A DNA stretch of 64,000 nt from assembly GCA_947575805.1 (NCBI GenBank), contig CANPOY010000004.1:33983-97982 (forward strand). Reading direction: 5' to 3'. Positions 53,846-63,144 of this stretch are shown one piece after another; position 1 is the first letter of the stretch, and every line of letters begins with the position of its first letter. Origin of the DNA: an uncultured Lachnospiraceae bacterium (GTDB lineage Bacteria > Bacillota > Clostridia > Lachnospirales > Lachnospiraceae). Below the pieces are notes generated by a model. It worked only from the letters and a program-made list of their open reading frames with translations. It was not told where the DNA came from and did not search any database. A program made the translations under genes and the position numbers.

Positions 53846-54406
53846 TCAATGCTCCCCAAATTCTTCCTCGGCAGGGTGCATGGCCTGACGGTTGGACTGG
53901 ATCAGATCCTTGTACTGATTCAGAGAACCAAGCAGGTTCTGATAGTTGGAACTGGAGGCATTGATTGCGGAAACGATAATATTCTCCAGATCCGCCAGCC
54001 GATCCTCCGTATACTGGGCGGCATACATACGAAGTTCATTGGCTTCGATGGTGGCCTTGTCCAAAATCTCCTGAGCCTGCTGGGATGCCATGCTTACCAC
54101 CTCGTTGGCCCGGGCGTATGCCTGCTGCATGATTTCATGTTCGCTGATCAGCTCGTTTGTCTGGATCGTGGCATCGTCAATCAGCTTTTTTGCCTTGGTT
54201 CTGGCGTCGTTCAGGATGGCTTCCTGATTGCTGATGATCTTCTGATAGCGCTTGATTTCATCGGGAGTTTTCATCCGCAGCTCCCTGATCAGCTCGTCTA
54301 TATCGTCTTTATTGACAATAATCTCCGAATTCGACATGAACTTGGGCTTACAGCTCTCGACGTATTCCTCGAGTTCATCTATTATCTGCTCTATTCTGCT
54401 GCTCAT
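53846..54406 (-). CDS. Coiled-coil protein of unknown function
   Basis: A 186-residue, almost wholly helical protein with two coiled-coil stretches (about 35-125, with [20 protein letters not shown] and [20 protein letters not shown]) of the pattern seen in DivIVA-like and V-ATPase E/H-like proteins. It starts [19 protein letters not shown]. The position behind coaD is typical in Lachnospiraceae, where it carries the uninformative name ATPase; no nucleotide-binding motif is visible. It overlaps coaD by 32 nt. Confidence 0.7.
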   Translation of the reverse strand: MSSRIEQIIDELEEYVESCKPKFMSNSEIIVNKDDIDELIRELRMKTPDEIKRYQKIISNQEAILNDARTKAKKLIDDATIQTNELISEHEIMQQAYARANEVVSMASQQAQEILDKATIEANELRMYAAQYTEDRLADLENIIVSAINASSSNYQNLLGSLNQYKDLIQSNRQAMHPAEEEFGEH

Positions 54407-54905
54407 GGGCGTTACTCCTTGTTTTTATCTGGTATTTTTCATATATCAAATCAGCCACAAATCCGGGAACGCAGCGGCTGATATTTCCGCCGAAGCTGGC
54501 GATCTCCTTGACTGTGGAGGAGCTGAGGTAAGCATATTCCAGACTGGTGGTCAGAAACATGGTGTCCAGCCTTCCTTCGGAAAACTTGCGGTTGGTCTGG
54601 GCGATCTGCAGTTCATATTCAAAGTCGGTGATTGCCCGCAGCCCTCTGACAGCCACATGGATGTCCTTTTCCGCTGCGTAATCGATCAGCAGGCCGCTGA
54701 AGCTGTCAACCTGCACGTTTGGCAGATCTTTCGTGGCCTCCCTTAATATCTTAACACGTTCCTCCACAGAAAACAACGGTGTCTTCTCTTTATTGTTTAA
54801 AACACTGACAATCAGCAGATCAAACACCTCCGCCGCCCTGTGAATAATATCCAGATGTCCGTATGTCATGGGATCAAAGCTTCCCGGATAAACAGCCTTT
54901 TTCAT
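54375..54905 (-). CDS. coaD: Phosphopantetheine adenylyltransferase
   Basis: Fourth step of coenzyme A synthesis, joining phosphopantetheine and ATP. Nucleotidyltransferase motifs: [18 protein letters not shown] (with the T/HxGH site) and a C-terminal [20 protein letters not shown]. 176 residues, beginning at ATG 54905. It follows rsmD by 14 nt, a pairing found across bacteria. Confidence 0.96.
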   Translation of the reverse strand: MKKAVYPGSFDPMTYGHLDIIHRAAEVFDLLIVSVLNNKEKTPLFSVEERVKILREATKDLPNVQVDSFSGLLIDYAAEKDIHVAVRGLRAITDFEYELQIAQTNRKFSEGRLDTMFLTTSLEYAYLSSSTVKEIASFGGNISRCVPGFVADLIYEKYQIKTRSNAHEQQNRADNR

Positions 54906-54919
54906 ACCCCTTGCCCACC

Positions 54920-55495
54920 TCAAATGCTATTTTCTGTCTGTAATGCTGCTTTCCGCCTCAGGAAAACATGCCTGTTTGTCTTATATCTTTTGTCCTTTTC
55001 CATGTAAAAGCCCAGTTCCTCCAGATAAGAGAAATCTGTATTTAAGGATGTTTCCACGATGATCCGCGTATCCGGTGTAACATATGTCATTTCCGCGAGA
55101 ACAGCCAGGGCGTTTTTCTCCTGATCGCAGCCATAAGGGGGATCCATGAAAATAATATCCGCCTCTTTTTCCCGGATTCCGTGCAGTGCCGCACACACAT
55201 CCTGTTTTAATACTATAGCACGATTCCCTGTTTTCGTAAATGTAAGATTTTGTTGAATACAGGTGACAGCCTTCGGCATATTATCAACAAAATATGCCTT
55301 TTCCGCTCCCCTGCTCAAAGCCTCAATGCCGATGGCGCCGCTTCCGCTGAAAAGATCCACAAACACAGCGCCCGGAATGTCCGGCTGCAGCATATTAAAT
55401 AGTGTTTCCTTGATTCTGTCGGTGGTCGGCCTGGTATCCAGGCCTTCCGGCGCCTTCAGCGGAAGGCTTCCGGCCGTTCCTGCAATCACACGCAT
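54920..55495 (-). CDS. rsmD: 16S rRNA (guanine(966)-N2)-methyltransferase RsmD
   Basis: SAM-dependent methyltransferase of small-subunit rRNA. Motifs: [19 protein letters not shown], the SAM site [19 protein letters not shown] and the catalytic [10 protein letters not shown]. 191 residues from ATG 55495, with GAGGA upstream; the frame extends 27 codons further into the parC gene but without a site. Lies between parC and coaD on the leftward strand. Confidence 0.95.
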   Translation of the reverse strand: MRVIAGTAGSLPLKAPEGLDTRPTTDRIKETLFNMLQPDIPGAVFVDLFSGSGAIGIEALSRGAEKAYFVDNMPKAVTCIQQNLTFTKTGNRAIVLKQDVCAALHGIREKEADIIFMDPPYGCDQEKNALAVLAEMTYVTPDTRIIVETSLNTDFSYLEELGFYMEKDKRYKTNRHVFLRRKAALQTENSI

Positions 55496-55572
55496 GTCTG
55501 TTCCTCGATTCTCTGTGGATTTTGCCTTTCTGTTACCCTTCATCTGTTTTGGGCCGTTCGTTCCTGCCCGTC

Positions 55573-57816
55573 TCATACTCTGATTTTTGTACCCTTTGTA
55601 TCTCTCCTGGCAGCTTTCAGGCTGTTTAAGTCAAGCTGCTTCTCTTTGTACATTATGGACGTCCCGACACCGTTTTGCGTATAATACACCCGTTCCACGG
55701 CGTCCTTTGCCGAAAGCTTCATGCCCCGGACACCGATGGCGCCCTTTTTCTTTTCCGGAATTTCCTCGATGGGAAACCGCAGAAAAAATCCTTCCTTTGT
55801 CTGCAGAATGATGTTCCGCTGTTCCAAAACAGCCATCACACTGACCACGGTATCGCCTTCCTCCAGCTTTGTGGCGGCGACAGTGCGCTTTGACACGTCA
55901 AATTCTCCGCCGTCCACCAGCTTGCAGTTGGCGTGGGCCGTCACAAAGACAACCTGGCGCAGATTCAGCTCGGTCTGGCTGGTAATGTAAATAATGTTTT
56001 CTTTTTCGGAATTGAAATTGCTCACATTGTCAATAGGGGTTCCCTTATCCCGAAATCTTCCGAAAGGGAGATCCATCACCTTAATGGTATGGAGCTGGCC
56101 CGTATTGGTAAAGAGACACACCTTGCCCGTGTTTTTACAGGGAAAGACAAAGCGGTTCTCGCTGTCTGCCGCCTCCCGGTTGCGCTCGTAGGTGGCAGAG
56201 TCCACTGTCTTGGCGTAGCCGAAGCGGTCCATGAGAAAGATTACCTCCATCTCGTCCACTTCTTTCTCTTTATAGACAGCTTCCTCCGCATTCTCGATAA
56301 CCGTCCTGCGTTTCCGTCCAAATGCCTTTTTATATTCATCCAGCTCGTTCATAATGACCTGGGCCATGGAATCCCTGCGCTCCAGAATATCCTCATAACG
56401 GTAGATATTGGCCATGGTTTCCTCATGTTCGTTGATCAGCGCCTCCAGCTCCAGGCCGATCAGCTTGTACAGACGCATATCCAGAATGGCGTTTGCCTGC
56501 TTGTCCGTGAACATAAGCTGGGCAGCCATAATTTTGGATTCTTTGGACTTGAATTTAATGCCGTCGATTTTCCCCTCCGTCAGGCAGGCCTTTGCCATGG
56601 CCCGGTCCCGGGAGCCGCGCAGGATCTCGATGATCAGGTCAATCACGTTGCAGGCCTTGATCAGGCCCTCCTGCACCTCTTTTCTCTCCAGCTCATGCTC
56701 CAGAAGATTGGTATATTTGCGGGTGGCCACCTGGAACTGAAAGTCCACGCTGGCTTTCAAAATTGCCTTCAGGCCCATGGTTTCCGGCCTGCCGTTGCAG
56801 ATCGCCAGCATGTTTACGCCAAAAGTGTCCTCCAGGCGGGTCTTTTTATATAAAAGATTAACAAAGTTTTCCGGGTCGGCATCCTTGCGCAGTTCAATGA
56901 CAATGCGGATGCCCTCCTTGGAGGACTGATTGGAAATATCCACAATATCCAGTGTCTTCTTCGTCTCGGACAGGGCCGCCACATCCTGCAGGAATTTTGA
57001 TATATTCATGCCGATCATCGGGTAAGGGATCTCCGTAATGACAACGTTGGTTTTCCCGCCTTTGAGCCTTTCATATTCCACCCTGCCCCGAACCTTGATC
57101 TTGCCGGTACCGGTCTCGTAAATTTCCGGCAGATCGTCCTTATTGATCACAATACCGCCGGTAGGAAAATCCGGTCCCTTGATATAACGCATCAGTTCTG
57201 CAGTGCCGATCGTTTCATCCTGCATATAAGCCTTCACGGCATCGATAACTTCCCCCAGGTTGTGGGGCGGCGTACTGGTGGTCATACCCACGGCAATGCC
57301 CTCGGAACCGTTTACCAGGAAGTTGGGAATTTTCGCGGGAAGTACCGTGGGTTCCTTTTCCGTCTCATCGAAATTGGGCATAAAATCCACAACATCCTTG
57401 TCCAGATCCGCCAGAAAGGCTTCCTGGGTCACCTTCTGCAGCCGTGCCTCGGTATATCGCATGGCCGCGGCCCCGTCTCCTTCAATATTGCCGAAATTGC
57501 CATGGCCGTCGATCAGCGGTAGACCCTTTTTAAAGTCCTGGCTCATGACCACCAGGGCGTCGTAAATGGAGCTGTCACCGTGGGGGTGATATTTACCCAT
57601 GGTATCGCCCACGATTCTGGCACTCTTTCTGTAAGGTCTGTCATAGCGGATGCCCAGCTCGTACATATCATAGAGCGTACGGCGCTGTACCGGCTTTAAC
57701 CCGTCCCGCACATCCGGCAGGGCTCTGGCGATAATAACGCTCATGGCATAGTCGATAAAAGACTTCTGCATCTCTTCGGAGTATTCTGTTTTGATGATCC
57801 TGCTGTTGTCTTCCAT
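55573..57816 (-). CDS. parC: DNA topoisomerase IV subunit A (ParC)
   Basis: Type IIA topoisomerase breaking and rejoining subunit. The winged-helix domain has the catalytic Y121 (AAAMRYTEARL) and the quinolone region GKYHPHGDSSIYD with S82 and D86, that is, unmutated. The C-terminal part from about 500 is a beta-pinwheel without a canonical GyrA box (QRRGGKG); only KKKGAIGVRG is seen near the end. Together with the length of 747 and the pairing with a 642-residue B subunit this favours topoisomerase IV over gyrase. It follows parE by 120 bp, which holds two small hairpins (57859-57874 and 57890-57904). Confidence 0.87.
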   Translation of the reverse strand: MEDNSRIIKTEYSEEMQKSFIDYAMSVIIARALPDVRDGLKPVQRRTLYDMYELGIRYDRPYRKSARIVGDTMGKYHPHGDSSIYDALVVMSQDFKKGLPLIDGHGNFGNIEGDGAAAMRYTEARLQKVTQEAFLADLDKDVVDFMPNFDETEKEPTVLPAKIPNFLVNGSEGIAVGMTTSTPPHNLGEVIDAVKAYMQDETIGTAELMRYIKGPDFPTGGIVINKDDLPEIYETGTGKIKVRGRVEYERLKGGKTNVVITEIPYPMIGMNISKFLQDVAALSETKKTLDIVDISNQSSKEGIRIVIELRKDADPENFVNLLYKKTRLEDTFGVNMLAICNGRPETMGLKAILKASVDFQFQVATRKYTNLLEHELERKEVQEGLIKACNVIDLIIEILRGSRDRAMAKACLTEGKIDGIKFKSKESKIMAAQLMFTDKQANAILDMRLYKLIGLELEALINEHEETMANIYRYEDILERRDSMAQVIMNELDEYKKAFGRKRRTVIENAEEAVYKEKEVDEMEVIFLMDRFGYAKTVDSATYERNREAADSENRFVFPCKNTGKVCLFTNTGQLHTIKVMDLPFGRFRDKGTPIDNVSNFNSEKENIIYITSQTELNLRQVVFVTAHANCKLVDGGEFDVSKRTVAATKLEEGDTVVSVMAVLEQRNIILQTKEGFFLRFPIEEIPEKKKGAIGVRGMKLSAKDAVERVYYTQNGVGTSIMYKEKQLDLNSLKAARRDTKGTKIRV

Positions 57817-57936
57817 GATATTTGTTTACAGCCTTTCTGTTCCTGTTCCGTTGAAAGAATCAAAGATGTTTGATCCCTTCTTAAGTGCCTTGCCGTATCG
57901 GCAATGTGCACCAACAATTTGACTTCCCTGCAGCTT

Positions 57937-59865
57937 TCAGGCGTTATAGTCCAGCTCTGCATCCGTTGCATGGTCGTAAATAAAGGCCTTCCGGGGCGGT
58001 ACCTCCGTGCCCATCAGAAGCTCCGTGATCTCGGAAGCCATGCGGGCATCCTCAATCTCCACCTGCTTCATGCGGCGGGTCTCCGGGTTCAAAGTGGTCT
58101 CCCACAGTTGATCTGCGTCCATCTCCCCCAGGCCCTTATACCGCTGCAGGGTGAACGGCCCCTTGTGGGTCTTTCTGTATTTCTCCAGAGCCTTATCATC
58201 GTATAAGTATTCCTCCGCGCCCTTGGAAGGCATGGCCTTATACAGGGGCGGCATGGCGATATACACATGTCCCTCAAAGATCAGCTGGGGCATGAACCGG
58301 TAAAACAGGGTCAGCAGCAGATTGGAAATGTGTGCTCCGTCCACATCCGCATCCGCCATGATGACGATCTTGTCATAGCGAAGCTTTGAAATATCAAAAT
58401 CGTTCCCGTATCCTTCCGAAAAGCCGCAGCCGAAAGCGTTGATCATGGTCTTGATCTCGGCGTTGCCCAGAACCTTGTCAATGCTTGCCTTCTCCACATT
58501 CAGAATTTTGCCCCTAATGGGCAGGATTGCCTGATACATCCTGTTTCTCGCCATTTTGGCACTGCCTCCTGCGGAATCTCCTTCCACGATAAATATCTCA
58601 CACCGGGAGGCGTCCCTGGACTCACAGTTCGCCAGCTTCCCGTTGGAATCGAAGGAAAATTTCTGTTTGGTCAGCATGTTGGTCTTGGCCCGCTCCTCCG
58701 TTTTTCGGATCTTTGCGGCCTTCTCCGCACAGGCGATTATATTTTTCAGAATTTCCAGATTGCGGTCAAAAAAACGGGTGATCTCTTCTCCCGTCACCTT
58801 GCTGACTATCTTTGACGCATCCTGGTTGTCTAACTTTGTCTTGGTCTGGCCCTCAAACCGGGGATCCGGATGCTTGATGGAAACTACTGCCGTCATGCCG
58901 TTTCGCACATCGGCGCCGGTGAAGTTCACATCCTTTTCCTTCAAAATGCCCAGCTCTCTGGCATAAGTGTTTATCACGTTAGTGAACATGGTCTTAAAGC
59001 CCGTGAGATGGGTGCCGCCCTCAGAGTTGTAGATATTATTGCAGAAGCCAAGCACATTTTCATGAAACTCGTTAATATACTGGAAAGCCACCTCCACGGA
59101 AATGCCTTCGCTCTCTCCCTGGAAATAGATCACGTCGTGGACAGGTTCCTGATTCTTATTCATGTCCTTGATAAAGCCGGTAATCCCCTCCGGCTCGTGG
59201 AAGATGACATGCTCCGGCGATGCTCCCCGCAGATCGGAAAACTGAATTGTCAGATTCGGATTCAGGTAAGCCGTCTCGTGAAGCCGGCTTTTTACCTCAT
59301 CCTCCTTAAAACGGGTTTTATCAAAAATAGTATCGTCAGGAAGGAAATTAATGGTGGTTCCGGATTCCCTGGTTTTCCCCCTGACAGGCAAAAGTCCGTT
59401 AACCAGTTCAGTCACCGGATTGCCCCTCTCATACTTGTCTTCATAAATACAGCCCCCGGTCTTGACCGTAACGGTCAGTCTTGTAGACAACGCATTGACC
59501 ACCGAGGATCCTACTCCGTGCAGGCCGCCGCTGGTCTTGTATGCCGTATTATCAAATTTTCCTCCGGCATGTAAAGTAGTGAAAACCAGCCGCTCCGCGC
59601 TGATACCCTTCTCGTGCATACCTACGGGGATTCCCCTGCCGTTGTCTGTCACCGTGGCCGAACCGTCCGCTTCCAGCGTAACCTTAATGGTATCGCAGAA
59701 TCCCGCCAGATGCTCGTCCACGGAATTGTCAACGATCTCATAAATCAGGTGGTTCAGACCCTTTGTGGAAACGCTGCCGATATACATGCCGGGACGCTTC
59801 CGTACCGCTTCCAGCCCTTCCAGGACGGTAATGCTGGAGGCGTCATAATTACCTGTCTTTGCCAT
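57937..59865 (-). CDS. parE: DNA topoisomerase IV subunit B (ParE)
   Basis: ATPase subunit. GHKL ATP-binding motifs: YEIVDNSVDEHLAG, TDNGRGIPVGMHEK and GLHGVGSSVVNALS. The TOPRIM domain has EGDSAGGSAKMARNR and IMADADVDGAHI. C-terminal QRYKGLGEMDADQLWETT. 642 residues from ATG 59865 (AAGGAG upstream), the ParE length. It precedes parC in the same transcript and is led by a long, highly structured 5' UTR. Confidence 0.9.
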   Translation of the reverse strand: MAKTGNYDASSITVLEGLEAVRKRPGMYIGSVSTKGLNHLIYEIVDNSVDEHLAGFCDTIKVTLEADGSATVTDNGRGIPVGMHEKGISAERLVFTTLHAGGKFDNTAYKTSGGLHGVGSSVVNALSTRLTVTVKTGGCIYEDKYERGNPVTELVNGLLPVRGKTRESGTTINFLPDDTIFDKTRFKEDEVKSRLHETAYLNPNLTIQFSDLRGASPEHVIFHEPEGITGFIKDMNKNQEPVHDVIYFQGESEGISVEVAFQYINEFHENVLGFCNNIYNSEGGTHLTGFKTMFTNVINTYARELGILKEKDVNFTGADVRNGMTAVVSIKHPDPRFEGQTKTKLDNQDASKIVSKVTGEEITRFFDRNLEILKNIIACAEKAAKIRKTEERAKTNMLTKQKFSFDSNGKLANCESRDASRCEIFIVEGDSAGGSAKMARNRMYQAILPIRGKILNVEKASIDKVLGNAEIKTMINAFGCGFSEGYGNDFDISKLRYDKIVIMADADVDGAHISNLLLTLFYRFMPQLIFEGHVYIAMPPLYKAMPSKGAEEYLYDDKALEKYRKTHKGPFTLQRYKGLGEMDADQLWETTLNPETRRMKQVEIEDARMASEITELLMGTEVPPRKAFIYDHATDAELDYNA

Positions 59866-60083
59866 CGGACAAATTCTCCTTATTTCCTTTTGCACCCTAA
59901 ATATCACTCTAGTCCCCATGATTCCGCTTTGCGGAATCGAATCTCACATCCCAAAGCCGGCAAGCCGGCCTGTGAAAAGCGCCGCGCTTTTGCGTTTAAA
60001 ATCTGCTGCGCAGATTTGATTCTTTCGTTAATGGACACAGGAAAAACAAATGCCGCTTTGCGTTGCTTGTTTTTCCTGTGCCC
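59866..60083 (-). promoter_or_regulatory. Structured 5' leader of parE-parC with five consecutive hairpins
   Basis: Hairpins in plus-strand coordinates: 59920-59938 (GATTCCGC/GCGGAATC, triloop), 59944-59975 (TCACA/TGTGA around GCCGG/CCGGC), 59975-59991 (AAAAGCG/CGCTTTT, triloop), 59999-60017 (AAATCTGC/GCAGATTT, triloop) and 60036-60080 (perfect 14-bp stem CACAGGAAAAACAA/TTGTTTTTCCTGTG). All lie in the predicted 200-nt leader of parE. No protein-coding frame explains them. The nature of the element is unknown. Confidence 0.6.
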
Positions 60084-60112
60084 ATTATATCATATATTTT
60101 GTACTTTGTAAA
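60084..60112 (-). promoter_or_regulatory. Promoter of parE-parC
   Basis: On the minus strand: -35 TTTACA (60107-60112, 5/6), 17-bp spacer, -10 TATAAT (60084-60089, perfect). The transcript would begin at the first hairpin of the leader. Confidence 0.75.
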
Positions 60113-60204
60113 AGAAAAACTACTAGATAATGAAGTGAAAGTATCGGTTCAGCCAAGCCCACTCATAAATTATCGGATTGTACAAGCTGACATTTATTTA
60201 GGAT

Positions 60205-60242
60205 ATTGTCGACAATTTATTTTATGTAGGGCATCTGCCCTA
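60205..60242. other. Two palindromes between the solute-binding gene and the parE promoter
   Basis: ATTGTCGACAAT (60205-60216, perfect 12-bp palindrome) and TAGGGC-ATCT-GCCCTA (60227-60242). The second lies 4 nt after the solute-binding gene's stop on the minus strand and may help end its transcript, though no T tract follows. The rest of 60113-60204 shows nothing recognisable. Confidence 0.45.
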
Positions 60243-60246
60243 TAAT

Positions 60247-61557
60247 TTACATTCTCTCCGCTACAAACAATGACGCCCTTCGCTGTATAGTGTCAACGAC
60301 TTCATCTAACGTCTTATCCCCGGCAAAATAACTCTGTGCCTCTTCCAGCACGATATTGTAAAGGGTGTAATCAATGGCATCGTTTAAGCTTGCTGTATCA
60401 ATCATTCGCAGAAGCTGCTTCTTTTCCTCTTCTTCCATGTGATAGACTTCAATTGATTCCTCTCCCTCAAAGCTAATTTTTAATTTTACTATGGGTATTT
60501 GGTTTCCATCCGCATCAACGGTATAGTCCATGTTTCCTGCCTCTTCCAGCATATGCTCCATTGTGTCCCTCCTCAACGGCAGGCAGCGGTTCAGCTTTTC
60601 GTCCTGGTAGCCCGAAGCCAGGAACTGTGAAATGAATTCCCATGAAATATCTTTATGTCTGGAATTAGCGCTGATTGCCAGAACCAGCGAGGACGGCTGT
60701 ATCACCGTCCCATACCCTTCACTAACCGGAAAACCCACATATACCACCTCGTCTGTGGCCAAAATCCTGCCTGCCCCACAAATATCATAAATTCCACTGA
60801 TATAAACTGGATACAAGAGAGTTTTCCCCTCTGCAAACAGCGTCTTCGGGCTATAATCCTCCGTAATCCGCAGCATATCCGGAAAAGTATTGGAAAATGC
60901 CAGAATGTCCCGAAACTCCTCGCTGTCGAAACTGCATTCTCCCTTCTCCCATTCAATAAAGGATTCCATATTGTTGCTTAATATTGTCCCAAACACATCC
61001 ACTTTTTTCTCACCAGGGTATAGGATAATGTCTTCTTCCCGCTCCATGTAAATCCGTATCAGTTCCTGTATGCTCCATCTCTCCCGATTGCCCAGCATGT
61101 CTCGTCTCCCGGCAAACGTTCTCAGTGAAAAACCTACGGGTATAGCATACAGCCCCTCGTCCACAAAGAAAGATTTCAGGATATTTGAAAAATATATGAA
61201 TTGCCAGTCTTCCGGCAGATAATTCAGCAAATTTTCCGTATAATGACCCAGGCAATAGTTTGACGCATAACGAGATCCATAGTTGATAAGATCAGGTCCC
61301 CTGCCTGCAGCAATCTCCCTTTGCAGTCTCTCGATCCGGTCGTCCTTGTCAACGTCATCCTGCTCGTATATTTGTACGTCTATCCGGTATCCTTCATGGG
61401 TCTCATTGAACAGGTTCACTTGTTCCGTCAGTGCACGACTCTCCTCAAAGGAAACAAGCGTCAAAGAAACGGTTTCCCTCGAAGCACTTTCCTCTCCTGG
61501 GCTGCAGGAACAAAGCGAAAGAACCGTTCCGCACAATAATAACAGCAGCTTTCTCAT
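60247..61557 (-). CDS. Extracellular solute-binding lipoprotein
   Basis: Lipoprotein (lipobox LSLCSC) of 436 residues with the fold pattern of ABC-type substrate-binding proteins: VNLFNETHEGYRIDVQIYEQ, AAGRGPDLINYGSRYASN, LYAIPVGFSLRTFAG and ISANSRHKDISWEFISQFLA. No permease or ATPase gene lies in the window. The ATG overlaps the stop of the preceding propeller-like lipoprotein (ATGA), so both are made together. The order and content mirror the fused protein at 35.3-37.5 kb. Confidence 0.82.
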   Translation of the reverse strand: MRKLLLLLCGTVLSLCSCSPGEESASRETVSLTLVSFEESRALTEQVNLFNETHEGYRIDVQIYEQDDVDKDDRIERLQREIAAGRGPDLINYGSRYASNYCLGHYTENLLNYLPEDWQFIYFSNILKSFFVDEGLYAIPVGFSLRTFAGRRDMLGNRERWSIQELIRIYMEREEDIILYPGEKKVDVFGTILSNNMESFIEWEKGECSFDSEEFRDILAFSNTFPDMLRITEDYSPKTLFAEGKTLLYPVYISGIYDICGAGRILATDEVVYVGFPVSEGYGTVIQPSSLVLAISANSRHKDISWEFISQFLASGYQDEKLNRCLPLRRDTMEHMLEEAGNMDYTVDADGNQIPIVKLKISFEGEESIEVYHMEEEEKKQLLRMIDTASLNDAIDYTLYNIVLEEAQSYFAGDKTLDEVVDTIQRRASLFVAERM

Positions 61558-62639
61558 TTTTCCCTTTCCGCAGGCAGGCACTCAATTGTATGTACTCCGT
61601 CAGCATACCCCACAATACACAGCCTGCCGTCATTTAAAAACCCAAATTTCTCCACGTCCTGCCCCTTATAAGGCATTTCGTCAGCCGAAACCGCCTGCTC
61701 CAGGATTCCCGCTTCATAGGTCCAGGCGCCATATGCCTCATTTCCCAGCAACAGCTCGCACCGAACACCAGGTCGCAGACAATTAATCACTATCGGCATA
61801 CCCTGAAATTCTCCCTTCGGGCAGGCTTCCATTTTCCCATTCTCCGTCAGCATTGCCAAATATTGACCGCCTTGGCCATAAACCATACCATATACCTGAC
61901 CGCTCCTGCCTGTTCCCATTCCCACAAGCCGCACATCAAGGCTGAAATCTTCCTTTCTGCTGCCGTTACTGTCCAACAGCAGGATACTGCTCCCTCCATC
62001 ATGTGTGTAATAAATATAATAGCTTCCATCCGTCCCTGTCGTCATTAATAAGTCGAAAATGTCAGTCTCATCTTTCACATTCGAGACATCGATTCTGCCT
62101 ATCGTCTGCCCGGATTTGTCCAATGCAAGAATTTCAGTCCATTCCGAATCGCCCCGTTCAGACAGCAATATATGCAGGTTTCCGGAACTGTCTGTACAGG
62201 CGGCGCGTACGCTTATCTCTGATTCCAGCTCTGCTTCAAAGTCCCGAACAATGCCATCCTCTGTTCCGACCTGAAACAGTATGCTTTTTTCTCCTTTCTG
62301 CCGCCTGCCAAAACCATAGATGCAGTCACCTCCCACTACCTCGTTCAATTCCCAAAAGGATCCCGCATCAAACATCGCCGTTGTTCTTTCTGTGGAAAGT
62401 ATCGCTTCCTGCTCGGGCTGGTGGTCCAGTTCCACATCGTCTGGCTGCCGTTCTGCAGATTGTTCCTTATTATCCTGCAGTCTTTCTTCCTGTACGGAAC
62501 CCTCTGGGGATTCTGCATGAATACTTTCTGAAACACCGGACGGGATTGCTGATTCCTGTTTGCTGCAGCCCGCAAAACACAAAAGCACAACTACCGATAA
62601 AAAGCATTTCAATAGCTGTGATATATATTTTCTCCGCAT
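61554..62639 (-). CDS. Propeller-like lipoprotein
   Basis: Secreted lipoprotein (lipobox LLCFAGC) of 361 residues. A Glu/Gln/Ser/Asp-rich linker of about 65 residues follows the anchor, then a beta-rich region with repeated short strands and Gly/Asp turns (CTDSSGNLHILLSERGD, TTGTDGSYYIYYTHDGG, GRSGQVYGMVYGQGGQYLAM, FLNDGRLCIVGYADG), as in a beta-propeller. No enzyme motif is seen. Upstream AGGAGG. It is co-translated with the solute-binding lipoprotein that follows, pointing to a joint role at the cell surface. Confidence 0.72.
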   Translation of the reverse strand: MRRKYISQLLKCFLSVVVLLCFAGCSKQESAIPSGVSESIHAESPEGSVQEERLQDNKEQSAERQPDDVELDHQPEQEAILSTERTTAMFDAGSFWELNEVVGGDCIYGFGRRQKGEKSILFQVGTEDGIVRDFEAELESEISVRAACTDSSGNLHILLSERGDSEWTEILALDKSGQTIGRIDVSNVKDETDIFDLLMTTGTDGSYYIYYTHDGGSSILLLDSNGSRKEDFSLDVRLVGMGTGRSGQVYGMVYGQGGQYLAMLTENGKMEACPKGEFQGMPIVINCLRPGVRCELLLGNEAYGAWTYEAGILEQAVSADEMPYKGQDVEKFGFLNDGRLCIVGYADGVHTIECLPAEREK

Positions 62640-62664
62640 TCCTTATCCTCCTGAAAATCTTTTT

Positions 62665-62709
62665 AGTATAAAAGAAAAGCGCTGGCATACAACCCCAGCG
62701 CTTTTCTCT
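62665..62709 (-). terminator. Strong terminator overlapped by the next promoter
   Basis: 13-bp perfect stem AGAAAAGCGCTGG (62673-62685) / CCAGCGCTTTTCT (62695-62707), followed on the minus strand by TTTT. It ends the SH3-protein transcript. A promoter for the lipoprotein pair overlaps it: TTGTAT (62687-62692, starting in the loop), 16-bp spacer, TATACT (62665-62670). Confidence 0.75.
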
Positions 62710-62754
62710 ATACACGCCTTAATTAATAATTTTAAACAAACTATGGCATTTTGA

Positions 62755-63123
62755 TTAATCTTCAGAAACGATAACACTATCCCCTACTAAAACATAACCT
62801 CGATTTACATAACCATATTCTCCGGTCTCTTCACGTTTTACATAATAAAATGTCATAGTTGACATTTCCAAATTAACAAGAACAGTTTCACCATAATACA
62901 TCAAACCATATATAGTACAATCAAAATTAGGCTCTGCCCGCAATCTTACCCCATCGCCTAATACTGTCCCTTCCTGCCATGAATCTGAAAGCACAATTGT
63001 ACCTGGCACAAAAGCTTCACTCGAATTCTTTGCCTCAGCAGCGGACACCGGCATAGATGCAAATAGAATACCACTTATTAAGACCGTTAATATTTGTGTA
63101 AAGTGCCTAACACGCTTTCTCAT
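62755..63123 (-). CDS. Secreted SH3-like-domain protein
   Basis: A 122-residue exported protein: signal peptide of about 30 residues (ILTVLISGILFASMPVSAAE) and a bacterial SH3-type domain (VLGDGVRLRAEPNFDCTIYG, YGETVLVNLEMS, GEYGYVNRGYVLVG), which in other proteins binds cell-wall peptides. Start at 63123 with AGGGAAT upstream rather than the ATG at 63141. It follows the secreted-protein gene by 21 nt. Codon use is more A/T-rich than in the housekeeping genes, hinting at acquired DNA. Confidence 0.75.
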   Translation of the reverse strand: MRKRVRHFTQILTVLISGILFASMPVSAAEAKNSSEAFVPGTIVLSDSWQEGTVLGDGVRLRAEPNFDCTIYGLMYYGETVLVNLEMSTMTFYYVKREETGEYGYVNRGYVLVGDSVIVSED

Positions 63124-63144
63124 ATCATTCCCTACTTTCATATT

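Noticed and set aside
55573..59865. parE-parC pair considered as gyrB-gyrA
   Set aside because: The A subunit lacks a clear GyrA box and the lengths fit topoisomerase IV; some doubt remains because Firmicutes subunits are similar.
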